17,607 nt of DNA from contig CAYSXI010000109.1 in NCBI GenBank assembly GCA_964434955.1, positions 1-17,607 of the forward strand. The letters run 5' to 3'. Origin of the DNA: JANQLU01 sp964434955. GTDB lineage: Bacteria > Planctomycetota > Planctomycetia > Pirellulales > Pirellulaceae. A program made the translations under genes and the position numbers. The notes under the pieces were generated by a model. It did no database searches, was not told the DNA's origin, and saw nothing but the letters and a program-made list of their open reading frames with translations. Within the stretch, counting starts at the first letter, position 1. Every line of letters begins with the position of its first letter. Positions 6,359 through 13,950 of the stretch are shown here, piece by piece.

Positions 6359-7717
6359 TCAGCTAGACTTGTCGTTATTGCTGAATCGTGTTGAGTAGTA
6401 CCAGATGGGGAATGAAAAAACCAAGCCAGCCAGAATCAGGCTCGCAGGAAAATTGACCTTCATCAAAATTGCAACAATCGTCCATACCCAAACAACGACT
6501 CCCGCGATGCCAAGCATCCAAATCGAAGCAGCCTTCAGGAATTCTATTGCGACATCCCCGATCTTCTGAACACCACGATCTATCCCGATCAGAGTAAGCC
6601 TCCCAAGCGTTTGCCAATCCAGCGATCGGATCGCCGCTTCCCATCGAGTGGCTGCATCCGAATCTGCTTTTTGATTTTGATCCGATGGATCACTGGGGAC
6701 CGAGATACTTTGAAACAGCTTCACGGGAGGAGCATCAAGCCTTGTGCGGACATTGTTCCTGATTTTCAGGTTCAAATTTTCAGCAAGCGCAACCGATGAT
6801 GGTCGCTTTGCCTCCGAAAGTTCAAATACGGATTGTTGGGTCAAATGTTGGAGCCCAAGCGAGTTTGCCAGATCACTAATTCTGGCCTGAACCTGATCGA
6901 CTTCCTTCCAGTACAAAGGTGAAATTTCTTCCGGGTCAATTTTACAGAATCCAAGTAGCTCGATCAGCAAAATATCGCGAGCAAAGCGATCGCCCAGTGG
7001 TGAAGCATCCAATGACTTCGATCGAAAATGCCAATCTGGAATATAGCCTCGCGTGCCTTTGGAACCGAGTTGTCCAGTCGTCAATCGAGGATACTTGAGT
7101 GTGGGAGAATCAAAAACAAACGCGTCGAAGTCGATGAGGTTTACCTCTTTTGTTTCCTGATCAAGCATGATGTTGGCATCTGACAAATCACCATGGACGA
7201 ACCCGTTTTTGCCCAAGCATTCAAGATTTGCCAACGCTTGAATCAGACTCTTCGCAAACGCGACTCTTTCATGAGGAGTCGGTTCGCCGATGAACGGCTT
7301 CCCGAGAGCCGCCAAAGCTTCCGCCATCACACATTTTGACTTCCAGTCATTCCAGCTGATTCCTTTGGCCAAACCATGTATCGTTCCGACAAAATCAAAC
7401 GAAACACCTGATGGACGGCCATGCTGCTTTGTGCTCCAGAACATTTGCGGTGCTGCAGCAAAAACACGGCCCATGCGATGAAGCTTTTGACCGACCATCC
7501 ATTGTTGCCGATGAAGATAAGCTGTCGAAACAACGAGCGGTTTCAGGATTCGAAAGTAAGCGGCTTTCGTGCCATTTTCATTCAAAAGCGGCACGGCGTA
7601 GGCTTGGCCGCCACCTTCTTGCGACGGCCCGAACCTGAATTGTTGCTTACCGACCGTCATCGGTTTGCCTTCGAGTTCAGAAATCTGGGATTCGGCAACA
7701 TGAGGAAAATCAATCAT
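6359..7717 (-). CDS. Membrane-anchored Ser/Thr kinase of a TerY-P-like triad
   Basis: This 452-residue product has a protein-kinase domain at about 25-330 and two hydrophobic segments near the C-terminus (about 400-445), so it is likely bound to the inner membrane with the kinase in the cytosol. Visible motifs are a Gly-rich loop (GPSQEGGGQAYAV, 30-42), a candidate ATP lysine K59 (FRILKP), the catalytic loop HGDLSDAN (175-182, Asp177 and Asn182) and LIDFDAF (DFD for DFG, Asp196). The usual HRD is HGD, as in many atypical bacterial kinases. The start codon overlaps the end of the PP2C gene by 8 bp, and AGGAGA lies upstream within that gene, indicating translational coupling. With the vWA and PP2C genes it forms the triad named TerY-P in comparative genomics. 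Its substrates are unknown; the neighbouring vWA protein is a natural candidate. Confidence 0.87.
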   Translation of the reverse strand: MIDFPHVAESQISELEGKPMTVGKQQFRFGPSQEGGGQAYAVPLLNENGTKAAYFRILKPLVVSTAYLHRQQWMVGQKLHRMGRVFAAAPQMFWSTKQHGRPSGVSFDFVGTIHGLAKGISWNDWKSKCVMAEALAALGKPFIGEPTPHERVAFAKSLIQALANLECLGKNGFVHGDLSDANIMLDQETKEVNLIDFDAFVFDSPTLKYPRLTTGQLGSKGTRGYIPDWHFRSKSLDASPLGDRFARDILLIELLGFCKIDPEEISPLYWKEVDQVQARISDLANSLGLQHLTQQSVFELSEAKRPSSVALAENLNLKIRNNVRTRLDAPPVKLFQSISVPSDPSDQNQKADSDAATRWEAAIRSLDWQTLGRLTLIGIDRGVQKIGDVAIEFLKAASIWMLGIAGVVVWVWTIVAILMKVNFPASLILAGLVFSFPIWYYSTRFSNNDKSS

Positions 7718-8537
7718 TGATTCTCCTGAACTGACAAAGGGAAACGTTGTCCTCGATGTACTCGGGAAAGTCGACTAGCGCTTTGTTGATCGCTTGAGAA
7801 GCATTCAAGCCGGTGGCTCCAGCAAACGCGGTTCGAACGCTTGCATTTTCCTCCATCAACTCGTTCAGACCATCCGTAAACACGCTTACGTATTGCTGTA
7901 TCCCAAATGCCAATGCTCTGGGCTGTATTAGTGGTTGATACGGACCAATGCCGGAACACCTGTCAGACAGACTTGCGTATTGAACGTTCCTTCCGTCGCT
8001 GCTACCGATGACTCCTCCATCTGCCAAAGATAGAGCCTTTACCTGATCGCCTTCGGTCCAAATGACTGTTAGCGTCGTTTGCAGGACCTGCCGAGCTCCA
8101 ATCGCAGACTCCCAAGCGGATTGCGTGAATCCTTCGGCTGGTCCAGTGCGTCGGTTGATCCACTTACCAATAAACCGAAAAATCCGCTGAGCTGATAGAA
8201 AAGGCTTAGCCTCAGCAAACGACTTGCTTTTGGCCATACTCTGTAGCGATACACAGCATGCAAGCTCGGCAGCCTTTGCAGCGAGCAAGCTACTACCAAC
8301 ACCATCAGCGATTGCTACCGCAATCTCATTTGATGGGCTTCCGCTGCGAAACATCGCAACAAAGTCCTCGTTGATAGTACCGAACCCCGTTTCACTTGCA
8401 ATTGAAACGTTGTAGTGTTGATTCGACAGACAACCACTTTGCGTCAGAATCTCACCTCGGTCTGCGCAAACTTCGACGGCAGTTTTCGTCAGTTGTTCGA
8501 TCGTTGCCGAGACGGACACCTGTGCATCTGGCTCCAT
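7710..8537 (-). CDS. PP2C-family protein phosphatase of a TerY-P-like triad
   Basis: The 275-residue product has the PP2C metal-binding set in order: NED (56-58) in GFGTINEDF, ADGVGSS (77-82, Asp78), TLTVIW (155-160), LADGG (171-175), FTDGLNE (220-226, Asp222) and EDNVSL (262-267, Asp263). It is therefore probably an active Mn/Mg-dependent Ser/Thr phosphatase. There is no signal peptide or membrane segment, so it is cytosolic. The ATG lies 6 nt after the vWA stop and the 3' end overlaps the kinase start by 8 bp. Kinase and phosphatase are thus produced together and likely act on the same target, most simply the vWA protein or a partner it recruits. Confidence 0.88.
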   Translation of the reverse strand: MEPDAQVSVSATIEQLTKTAVEVCADRGEILTQSGCLSNQHYNVSIASETGFGTINEDFVAMFRSGSPSNEIAVAIADGVGSSLLAAKAAELACCVSLQSMAKSKSFAEAKPFLSAQRIFRFIGKWINRRTGPAEGFTQSAWESAIGARQVLQTTLTVIWTEGDQVKALSLADGGVIGSSDGRNVQYASLSDRCSGIGPYQPLIQPRALAFGIQQYVSVFTDGLNELMEENASVRTAFAGATGLNASQAINKALVDFPEYIEDNVSLCQFRRIND

Positions 8538-8543
8538 CGAAAT

Positions 8544-9461
8544 CTACTCCGGGCCTTCAAGTCTGGGATCATTACCAAAAGGATTCTCCCAGTTCTTTCG
8601 AATCTCATCAGCACGATCTATCAAGTCGTCGGTACTACTTATGAACGAGGAACTGGTCGTCGCAATTAGCTCCACCATCAAGTTCAGGTCGCTCATCTCG
8701 AAATAGGCGGGGCGACCATCGGAAGATTTGGAGGCCAAGTCCTTCAACATCTCGTGAGGAATTGTTTCCCTGCCTTGTCCGGCTTCGATGCCAACTGTCG
8801 CGAGCATCGGTGGCAAACCGATCGGCAGCTGCATGTTCTTGATCTCATCGGCATAGTGTTTTGGTGGATGAAAACCTTTGTTTCTTGCTGATGGGTTGTC
8901 GTAGCCATCGCTCAACAGAAAGATCAATGGAGCAGGAACTTCTGTTGGAGCTTTATGCTTCTGGTAATATTGCTCGTCGTAGGTGTCGAGCAAGAATCTC
9001 GCACACCACAGTGCGATCGCCATGTCCGTTTTTCCACTGTTGCCTTCGAACTGAAGATTTTCGGGGTCGATCTCATTCACTGGTCGCAAAATGTGCTCAG
9101 GCGAGTAGTGAATCATTTGGCCGTACGCGTAGATTGCAATATCGAAACACGCGAGCCCTTGCTTACTTTTCCGATCACATAGGTTGATGACTTCACGTGC
9201 GGTCTTGGTTGCAAATTCCGCTTTCGAGTGCCATGACATTGAGGTGGAATCGTCAACGATCAGGATGATCAATTGTTTGTTGAACGGGGATGCAGGGCGG
9301 ATGTCCGTCGTCGTTCGACCACGTCGATTCTTTCGTTCCAATGGAGGATCAACGGTAATTACCCAGTCGCCTCCATCTCCTGACATAGCCACTTCGGTTT
9401 CATCATAATTGCTAGGGCCAGCTCCGCCTGAGCTCCCAATTCTCTGCTGATTCAAAGCCAC
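8544..9461 (-). CDS. vWA-domain protein (TerY-like) of a kinase/phosphatase triad
   Basis: The reading frame gives up to 305 residues. A vWA domain (about 62-270) carries a complete MIDAS: DxSxS at 70-74 (DDSTS), Thr145 in GKTDMA and Asp185 in LLSDGYD. The first 60 residues are polar and probably disordered. The protein lacks a signal peptide and is likely cytosolic. TerY-like vWA proteins act as metal-dependent docking or scaffold proteins in tellurite-resistance-linked and phage-response clusters; TerC/TerD genes are not seen here. The start is uncertain. GTG 9461 has a GGGGAG only about 1 nt away, whereas a TTG two codons later (9455) has the same GGGGAG at a normal 7-nt spacing. It is first in the triad, 95 nt after the recombinase stop. 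Confidence 0.87.
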   Translation of the reverse strand: MALNQQRIGSSGGAGPSNYDETEVAMSGDGGDWVITVDPPLERKNRRGRTTTDIRPASPFNKQLIILIVDDSTSMSWHSKAEFATKTAREVINLCDRKSKQGLACFDIAIYAYGQMIHYSPEHILRPVNEIDPENLQFEGNSGKTDMAIALWCARFLLDTYDEQYYQKHKAPTEVPAPLIFLLSDGYDNPSARNKGFHPPKHYADEIKNMQLPIGLPPMLATVGIEAGQGRETIPHEMLKDLASKSSDGRPAYFEMSDLNLMVELIATTSSSFISSTDDLIDRADEIRKNWENPFGNDPRLEGPE

Positions 9462-9556
9462 TCTCCCCGGTTGTTATCATTCCAAATGGACTGAGTAACA
9501 GCTTAGTTCGAAGTATTTCGTTTGGAAGATCTGGTCACTGTTTCGCGGGGCGAGTT

Positions 9557-10528
9557 TTAGATGTGAATTCGCTCGATTTCGTCAAGGGTGACTTTGTCAG
9601 ATGTTCGATCGTAAAGCTTGGTGCTGCGAATGGACTCATGGGCTGCAATTTTTTGAGCGTTCTCGATGCTACCACCATTGGACAGGTAAGCCGTAATGCC
9701 AGTAGCTCGAAACGTGTGGCAGCAAATGTTCGACGACAGCCCTGCCTTGGCGGCACGTCGTTTGATCATTCGCAGAGCGTCGTTGCGGTGCATTCGATTC
9801 AGCGTCAACTGACGATTTCTGTCTACGGTTCGGAACAGCGGCCCTTTCGTTTCATCCCGGATTCCAGCTGCATCGAGATATGCTTCAAGGTAATCGACGG
9901 CGTTGTGATGGCAGGGTACATCATGGGGCTTGCCGCCCTTCTCATGAAGCCAAAACTTACGACGACGCCCTTCGACGAAATAGTCGCTGACATTCATTTT
10001 GACCGTCGCTGAAATTCGAGCAAAGCTATAGACCATTACACCTATGACAGCTCGGTCACGCAGCCCGACGATAGAGCCTGTATCAATCGAGTCCAAGAAT
10101 TGTCGAGCCTCATCAGCCAACAGCACCGGCGTTTTACCTTTTTTTACGACATGCTTTGGCCCTCGCACCGACGATGCAGGATTTGTCATCACGACATGAC
10201 CGGTGACCAAGAAGTCGAAAAGGCTACGAATGGCGGCCAAGTGAACCTTTACCGTAGGTGCTGCACGAGCGTGTTTCAGCTGCTCGATGTACGTTGCGAC
10301 GACAACTGGCTTTATGTCGAGCAAATTGATGTCCAGAAGCAAGCACCAATTGAAGAACTGTTGCACAGCATTCGCGTACACGGCTCTCGTACCCAAGTTG
10401 CGGATGTTGGCCGTGAAGAATTCGATAAAACGCTCACGAGCATCCTCGCCCGCCTCAGAGATAATGGCGGGCAAGCCAATGGTCGTCGTTAATGAACAAT
10501 CTCGTGATTTAGGGTCAACAAGTTTCAT
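9557..10528 (-). CDS. Tyrosine recombinase / phage-type integrase
   Basis: The 323-residue product has an N-terminal SAM-like core-binding domain (about 30-115) and a C-terminal catalytic domain with the full active-site set. These are Arg171 (SFARISATVKM), Lys197 in HEKGGK, H271-x2-R274 (CHTFRATGIT), His297 (AAHES) and the nucleophile Tyr306 (KLYDRT). Length and layout fit the XerC/XerD and integron/phage integrase superfamily. Translation starts at ATG 10528 behind AAGGAGG, the strongest ribosome binding site in this part of the window. It lies between the WD40/PDZ gene and the vWA gene in the same direction. It may mark the island as mobile or serve as a DNA-inversion/excision enzyme; no paired attachment sites were recognised in the window. 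Confidence 0.92.
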   Translation of the reverse strand: MKLVDPKSRDCSLTTTIGLPAIISEAGEDARERFIEFFTANIRNLGTRAVYANAVQQFFNWCLLLDINLLDIKPVVVATYIEQLKHARAAPTVKVHLAAIRSLFDFLVTGHVVMTNPASSVRGPKHVVKKGKTPVLLADEARQFLDSIDTGSIVGLRDRAVIGVMVYSFARISATVKMNVSDYFVEGRRRKFWLHEKGGKPHDVPCHHNAVDYLEAYLDAAGIRDETKGPLFRTVDRNRQLTLNRMHRNDALRMIKRRAAKAGLSSNICCHTFRATGITAYLSNGGSIENAQKIAAHESIRSTKLYDRTSDKVTLDEIERIHI

Positions 10529-10574
10529 GTACCTCCTTCGTCAAGTTCACAAATCGCAGATCAACCATGCCATA

Positions 10575-10614
10575 TCGTTTGCGTTTCAAAAAGGACATTT
10601 TGCGACGTAAACGA
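10575..10614. repeat. Inverted repeat upstream of the recombinase gene
   Basis: TCGTTTGCGT (10575-10584) and ACGTAAACGA (10605-10614) are 10-bp inverted arms with one mismatch around a 20-nt spacer, 47-86 nt upstream of the recombinase ATG on its coding strand. This could be an operator, or arms bound by the recombinase or a directionality factor. The spacer is too long for a simple Xer-type core site (6-8 nt). Confidence 0.3.
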
Positions 10615-10678
10615 AATTGACCGATAACTCCATTTTTCAAAACTTCAGTAGGTTTCTCAGGAATATTTCATCAGCAAT

Positions 10679-12085
10679 TTACTGGGCGAAGTGAACAACG
10701 TGAGCAACACCGTCGACATGGTAAGTCAACATCTTGCCGTCAGGCGTTAGGTCAACATGCGTCACATATCGCTTTTCACGGCTCGGGACGGTCGCAACGA
10801 TTTTTTCCGATTCGATGTTGAAGATTCGCACATTGCCTTCATGGTCGCCAACCGCGACTCGATCTCCCGAGACATCCATGGACATAAAATAGACGCGATC
10901 GTTATCAGGGATGCGGATCTTCTTCAGCCGTTTTCCACTCTCAATGTCATAAACATGGATGGTGGACGAGCTGCCGACGATTAAACGATTGCTCTTTGGC
11001 TCCAGAACAGCCCCACAAAACACAGCACCAGAACGTTCGAGTGGATCCTCCGCTACAGGAAAAGAGCTTACCAATTCCTGCTTCCGGATATCCCAAATTT
11101 CGACGCCGTAAACCTTGCCCGGGTACTCGCCGTAGTCAAGCTGCATTGCTTGATCGAGTACTGTCTCAGGCCCCTCGTTGTCTTTGCTGGCTGGAGTCTG
11201 AACCACGGCTGATTCCTTGTCGTTGTAGGCGGCAATGAACGCAAAGAGACTTCCATCTTCCGACAGGACGGGGGTGCCGCGTGACTCGTGAATTTGGCTT
11301 GAACGAAGTGCGGTGACATAACTTCCATCGCCCGAGCTTCGAAACTCGTGGAATCCATTCACCATGCACCAAGCAACGGGGACGACTTTCTGGTCCGATG
11401 ATGGGGTAACCCCTTGAGTAAGTGAACCTCGAGTCAAGACTACATTGGTGTCTTCGATTTTGCCTTTCGGAATAACGCCGAGAGTGATCTTAGTTCCGGG
11501 TGGTCCATCAAAGCTTTTTGTCAGTCGATCAACCCGCTCTCCAACCACCGATCTGGGTTTGAGTGGCTGGCCCTGTGAAAAGCCAACGATCTCAGCACCG
11601 GGTTTGAGCAGTTCACTTTTTTCAGCCGGGCTGCCCGGCCTAACCGATTTGATGAGGATTTTCCCATTCCGTTCCTCAAGCAAAATACCAACGTAGCCCT
11701 TGGGGCGAATCACTGAAACGGGCCGACTTGTCTTTGAGTCAATCTGAATGAGTTCGCTTTTGCGTTCAGCAATCGTCAACAATTGATTGCTCTGTTTTGC
11801 GAATGTCATCGAAAACGGTGTTGAAGGAAGCCGCCCTTCGATTTCACCGTCATTGGTTCGCACGATCAGCATGTCTCGCTTCGTCGCCACAACAAGCCAC
11901 TTCCCATCTGGAGAAACCTTCATCCCCCTCACGTCAGGTGAGTTGTAACTTTCGGGCTTCTTGATTCGAACCGTGTAGCGTTCAGATACTTCGATTAAAT
12001 TGTCCGCATCTTGCTGAACAAGTAACCCCGTAAGCACAAGAAAGATGAATGAAATCGAGGACAAAACGGAACCCCTTAAACTCAA
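10679..12085 (-). CDS. Exported WD40-like beta-propeller protein with inserted PDZ domain
   Basis: The 468-residue product starts with a hydrophobic signal segment (about 5-24). Propeller-like repeats follow: VRGMKVSPDGKWLVVAT (52-68) before the insertion, and late blades with STIHVYDIESGKRLKKI, GNVRIFNIESEKIVATV and VDLTPDGKML. Between them, around 131-210, sits a PDZ-like domain (YVGILLEERNGKILIKSV, RPGSPAEKSELLKPG). The likely location is periplasmic or attached to the membrane by an uncleaved signal. Start: an in-frame TAA directly precedes TTG 12085, so the gene begins with this rare TTG or further in; the signal peptide favours the TTG. It follows the repeat/nuclease-like gene by 58 nt on the same strand, consistent with one transcript. 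PDZ domains often recognise protein C-termini; the partner is unknown. Propeller blades are visible only in part, so blade number is not given. Confidence 0.75.
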   Translation of the reverse strand: MSLRGSVLSSISFIFLVLTGLLVQQDADNLIEVSERYTVRIKKPESYNSPDVRGMKVSPDGKWLVVATKRDMLIVRTNDGEIEGRLPSTPFSMTFAKQSNQLLTIAERKSELIQIDSKTSRPVSVIRPKGYVGILLEERNGKILIKSVRPGSPAEKSELLKPGAEIVGFSQGQPLKPRSVVGERVDRLTKSFDGPPGTKITLGVIPKGKIEDTNVVLTRGSLTQGVTPSSDQKVVPVAWCMVNGFHEFRSSGDGSYVTALRSSQIHESRGTPVLSEDGSLFAFIAAYNDKESAVVQTPASKDNEGPETVLDQAMQLDYGEYPGKVYGVEIWDIRKQELVSSFPVAEDPLERSGAVFCGAVLEPKSNRLIVGSSSTIHVYDIESGKRLKKIRIPDNDRVYFMSMDVSGDRVAVGDHEGNVRIFNIESEKIVATVPSREKRYVTHVDLTPDGKMLTYHVDGVAHVVHFAQ

Positions 12086-12143
12086 TTAGAATCTCGCAAA
12101 ACCGTTTAGGTTAATTGGAAGATCTGTCTTTGTCATGATTGCT

Positions 12144-13766
12144 CTACGAGCGACTTCCATTTAATCCCGCAACATGCTTGTCGATCAATTCGAGCTGGTC
12201 CGTCACGTCTGATTGAATCCTCGACGCTTTTTTGACGATTTTCTCGCCATTATTTTTAACTGTAGTCGCCATCGTTTGAATCGAGCCCAACAGCTCAATA
12301 CTTCGTGTTACCGCTTTTACGGCATTTTCAATTGCGACTATTTCACCGGATTTCGTATCGTCATTCTTCGATTTGTCGACTGCGATGCAACGTGCGATCG
12401 AGTAGGCGGCCTTGATGTTGACGTCCGAACTCGGATCTTCGGAATTCCAAATGACAACGATATCCTGACCAAAACGACTGATTGGCTCGAGACCGTCAGG
12501 TGCCGCTTCGCGGGCAAAAACGAAAACGCCACATTCCGCATTCCTGTTCTCGCGTGCGACCGTAAGCTCATCGAGCGCTTTCTTCAACGTGTAGGACTTG
12601 TCATTTTTGGCTTCAAAGACAACAGCTACGCCTGGAGCAGAAGATTCAGGACCGAGTGAAACGACGGCATCACCCTTTTTGCACCGAGGGATTGCTCCCG
12701 GAAAGTCACCCGTCAATTCACAAATATCATTTAGTCGCTGAGCCTCATGTTGTATGAACGCCCCAACCTCATCGTGAAACTCATCACCGTGACGAGTTGA
12801 CCGCTTGGATTCTGAACGCTTGGCAGTAATTGCTGCAAGAGTCTCTCGCACTTCCGTTTGAAACTCCGAATTTTTCCTCTCCATTTCTCCAACAGCGCCA
12901 ACCAGTTCTCGCTTCAATCGGGAGAGCGGCGAGTTTTCATCGTCCAACGTGAGACTTCCCCGAATGCTCTCATTGGTTGACTCAAGCAGGCGTCCAATTT
13001 TCGAAAGGATTGAATTTCCATTGTCAGGCGAAAACTCGGCAACGATCGCACGCCGAGATTGCTCGACTTGCCCAACCAAGCGACTCAATGCTCCATTTTC
13101 GTTGTCAAGCGAAAACTCTTTACGCAACGTATCAAGATCGTTAGAAAACTCCTTGCGAAGCTGGCCATTCTCGTCTGTGATTTTTGCGACCAGTCTAGAA
13201 AGTGCTGAATCTTTGTTGTCGAGCGTGAATTCACTCGAAATTGTCTGATTGTGTGACTTCACGGAAGCATCAAGGACTTCGTTCAACGCAGCCAATAATC
13301 CTTTGCTTCTATCTGTCGAAATTGTCTGCATCATTGGACTTTCAGATCCAAGATGTCTTTCCAACGTGGACGACAATGGTGAGTTTGCTCCAACATTACG
13401 AGAAAGGATCGTCTCAAGCTCTCCGTCCTTGCGCACCAGACGGTCCAGCCGTTGAAGCAATGCTCCATCGTTAACATCAAAGTACTTTTCAAGCACTGCC
13501 CCAATGTCGCTGGTTGTTCGTTCGTAATGTGATTTCAACGCCGTGTGAAGCGAATCAATCAGTCGATCACCTTCATTGCGAAGTCCGCCTCGATCAATGA
13601 CTCCGGAGGCCTGTCGCAACGACAGCACTCCGACTCTGAGTGCGGGAAGTGCAAGAAAGTCTCTGTCTGCCCCTTCTTCTCGGGACAATAATTCTGCGAG
13701 GCATTCTGAGTCAGTAACTGTCAAAGTAAGGGTTAGTGATTCAGTTGACGTGTTTTGAGCGATCAT
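12144..13766 (-). CDS. Repeat/helical protein with PD-(D/E)xK-like domain, sigma-54 controlled
   Basis: The start at ATG 13766 is chosen because GAAGGA lies about 8 nt upstream and because it falls after the sigma-54 promoter; an extension to 13814 would run into the -12 element. The 540-residue product has a conserved-looking N-terminus (LTLTLTVTDSECLAELLSRE). A long helical part follows with a repeated motif of the form EFSLDNxNSALSRL (about 179, 217, 244 and 271, weaker at 95). The C-terminal domain (about 325-465) has GDEFHDEVGAFI, then KKGDAVV (Asp366) and VVFEAKND (Glu385-x-Lys387), the D...ExK pattern of restriction-endonuclease-fold nucleases. ARENRNAECGVFVF follows. The tail is helical. 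I recall similar proteins in diverse bacteria but cannot name the family. Divergent from the CARF-bEBP gene, it is its most likely target. It could be a nuclease effector or a scaffold; nuclease activity is inferred from three residues only. Confidence 0.75.
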   Translation of the reverse strand: MIAQNTSTESLTLTLTVTDSECLAELLSREEGADRDFLALPALRVGVLSLRQASGVIDRGGLRNEGDRLIDSLHTALKSHYERTTSDIGAVLEKYFDVNDGALLQRLDRLVRKDGELETILSRNVGANSPLSSTLERHLGSESPMMQTISTDRSKGLLAALNEVLDASVKSHNQTISSEFTLDNKDSALSRLVAKITDENGQLRKEFSNDLDTLRKEFSLDNENGALSRLVGQVEQSRRAIVAEFSPDNGNSILSKIGRLLESTNESIRGSLTLDDENSPLSRLKRELVGAVGEMERKNSEFQTEVRETLAAITAKRSESKRSTRHGDEFHDEVGAFIQHEAQRLNDICELTGDFPGAIPRCKKGDAVVSLGPESSAPGVAVVFEAKNDKSYTLKKALDELTVARENRNAECGVFVFAREAAPDGLEPISRFGQDIVVIWNSEDPSSDVNIKAAYSIARCIAVDKSKNDDTKSGEIVAIENAVKAVTRSIELLGSIQTMATTVKNNGEKIVKKASRIQSDVTDQLELIDKHVAGLNGSRS

Positions 13767-13813
13767 GCTGGCTTCCTTCGATTTCCCTGTTGAAGATGTG
13801 ACACTTCCAATCA

Positions 13814-13830
13814 CGCACGCTTCGTGCCAA
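13814..13830 (-). promoter_or_regulatory. Sigma-54 (-24/-12) promoter of the repeat/nuclease-like gene
   Basis: Read on the minus strand: TTGGCACG (13830-13823), N4 AAGC, then GTGCG (13818-13814). This compares with the consensus TGGCACG-N4-TTGCW. The invariant GG and GC are in place with the correct spacing, and the -24 half is perfect. Expected transcription start is near 13803, giving a leader of about 36 nt before ATG 13766. A perfect GAGAATTCTC palindrome (13834-13843) lies directly upstream of -24. Confidence 0.82.
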
Positions 13831-13920
13831 TTGGAGAATTCTCAATTAGCCGCCGTTTTTGCAGGTTTTCGCGAATTCTTCCGGGCCTCTTCCTCGGGAC
13901 TGAAGATTGGGTACAATTAT

Positions 13921-13939
13921 GTTTGTAATAAACACAAAC
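13921..13939. promoter_or_regulatory. Dyad between divergent genes: candidate activator site
   Basis: GTTTGT (13921-13926) and ACAAAC (13934-13939) are inverted around 7 nt. The site is about 12 nt before the activator ATG and about 125 nt upstream of the predicted minus-strand sigma-54 start site, the usual distance for an enhancer-binding protein. A TACAAT at 13912-13917 could be the -10 of the activator's own promoter, so the dyad could also be autoregulatory. I did not find a matching copy upstream of hsdR. Confidence 0.35.
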
Positions 13940-13950
13940 GGAGTTACCCA

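Noticed and set aside
9215..9235. Minus-strand TGGCACT...AGCG inside the vWA gene as a third sigma-54 promoter
   Set aside because: The GC lies one base off the required spacing and the site is internal to a coding region.
12818..12837. Plus-strand TTGGCAG...TTGCTGC as a sigma-54 promoter
   Set aside because: Spacing is one base short and it is antisense within a minus-strand gene.
13765..13950. 62-residue N-terminal extension of the sigma-54 activator
   Set aside because: It would cover the divergent promoter region; ATG 13951 has a GGAG and begins the conserved domain.
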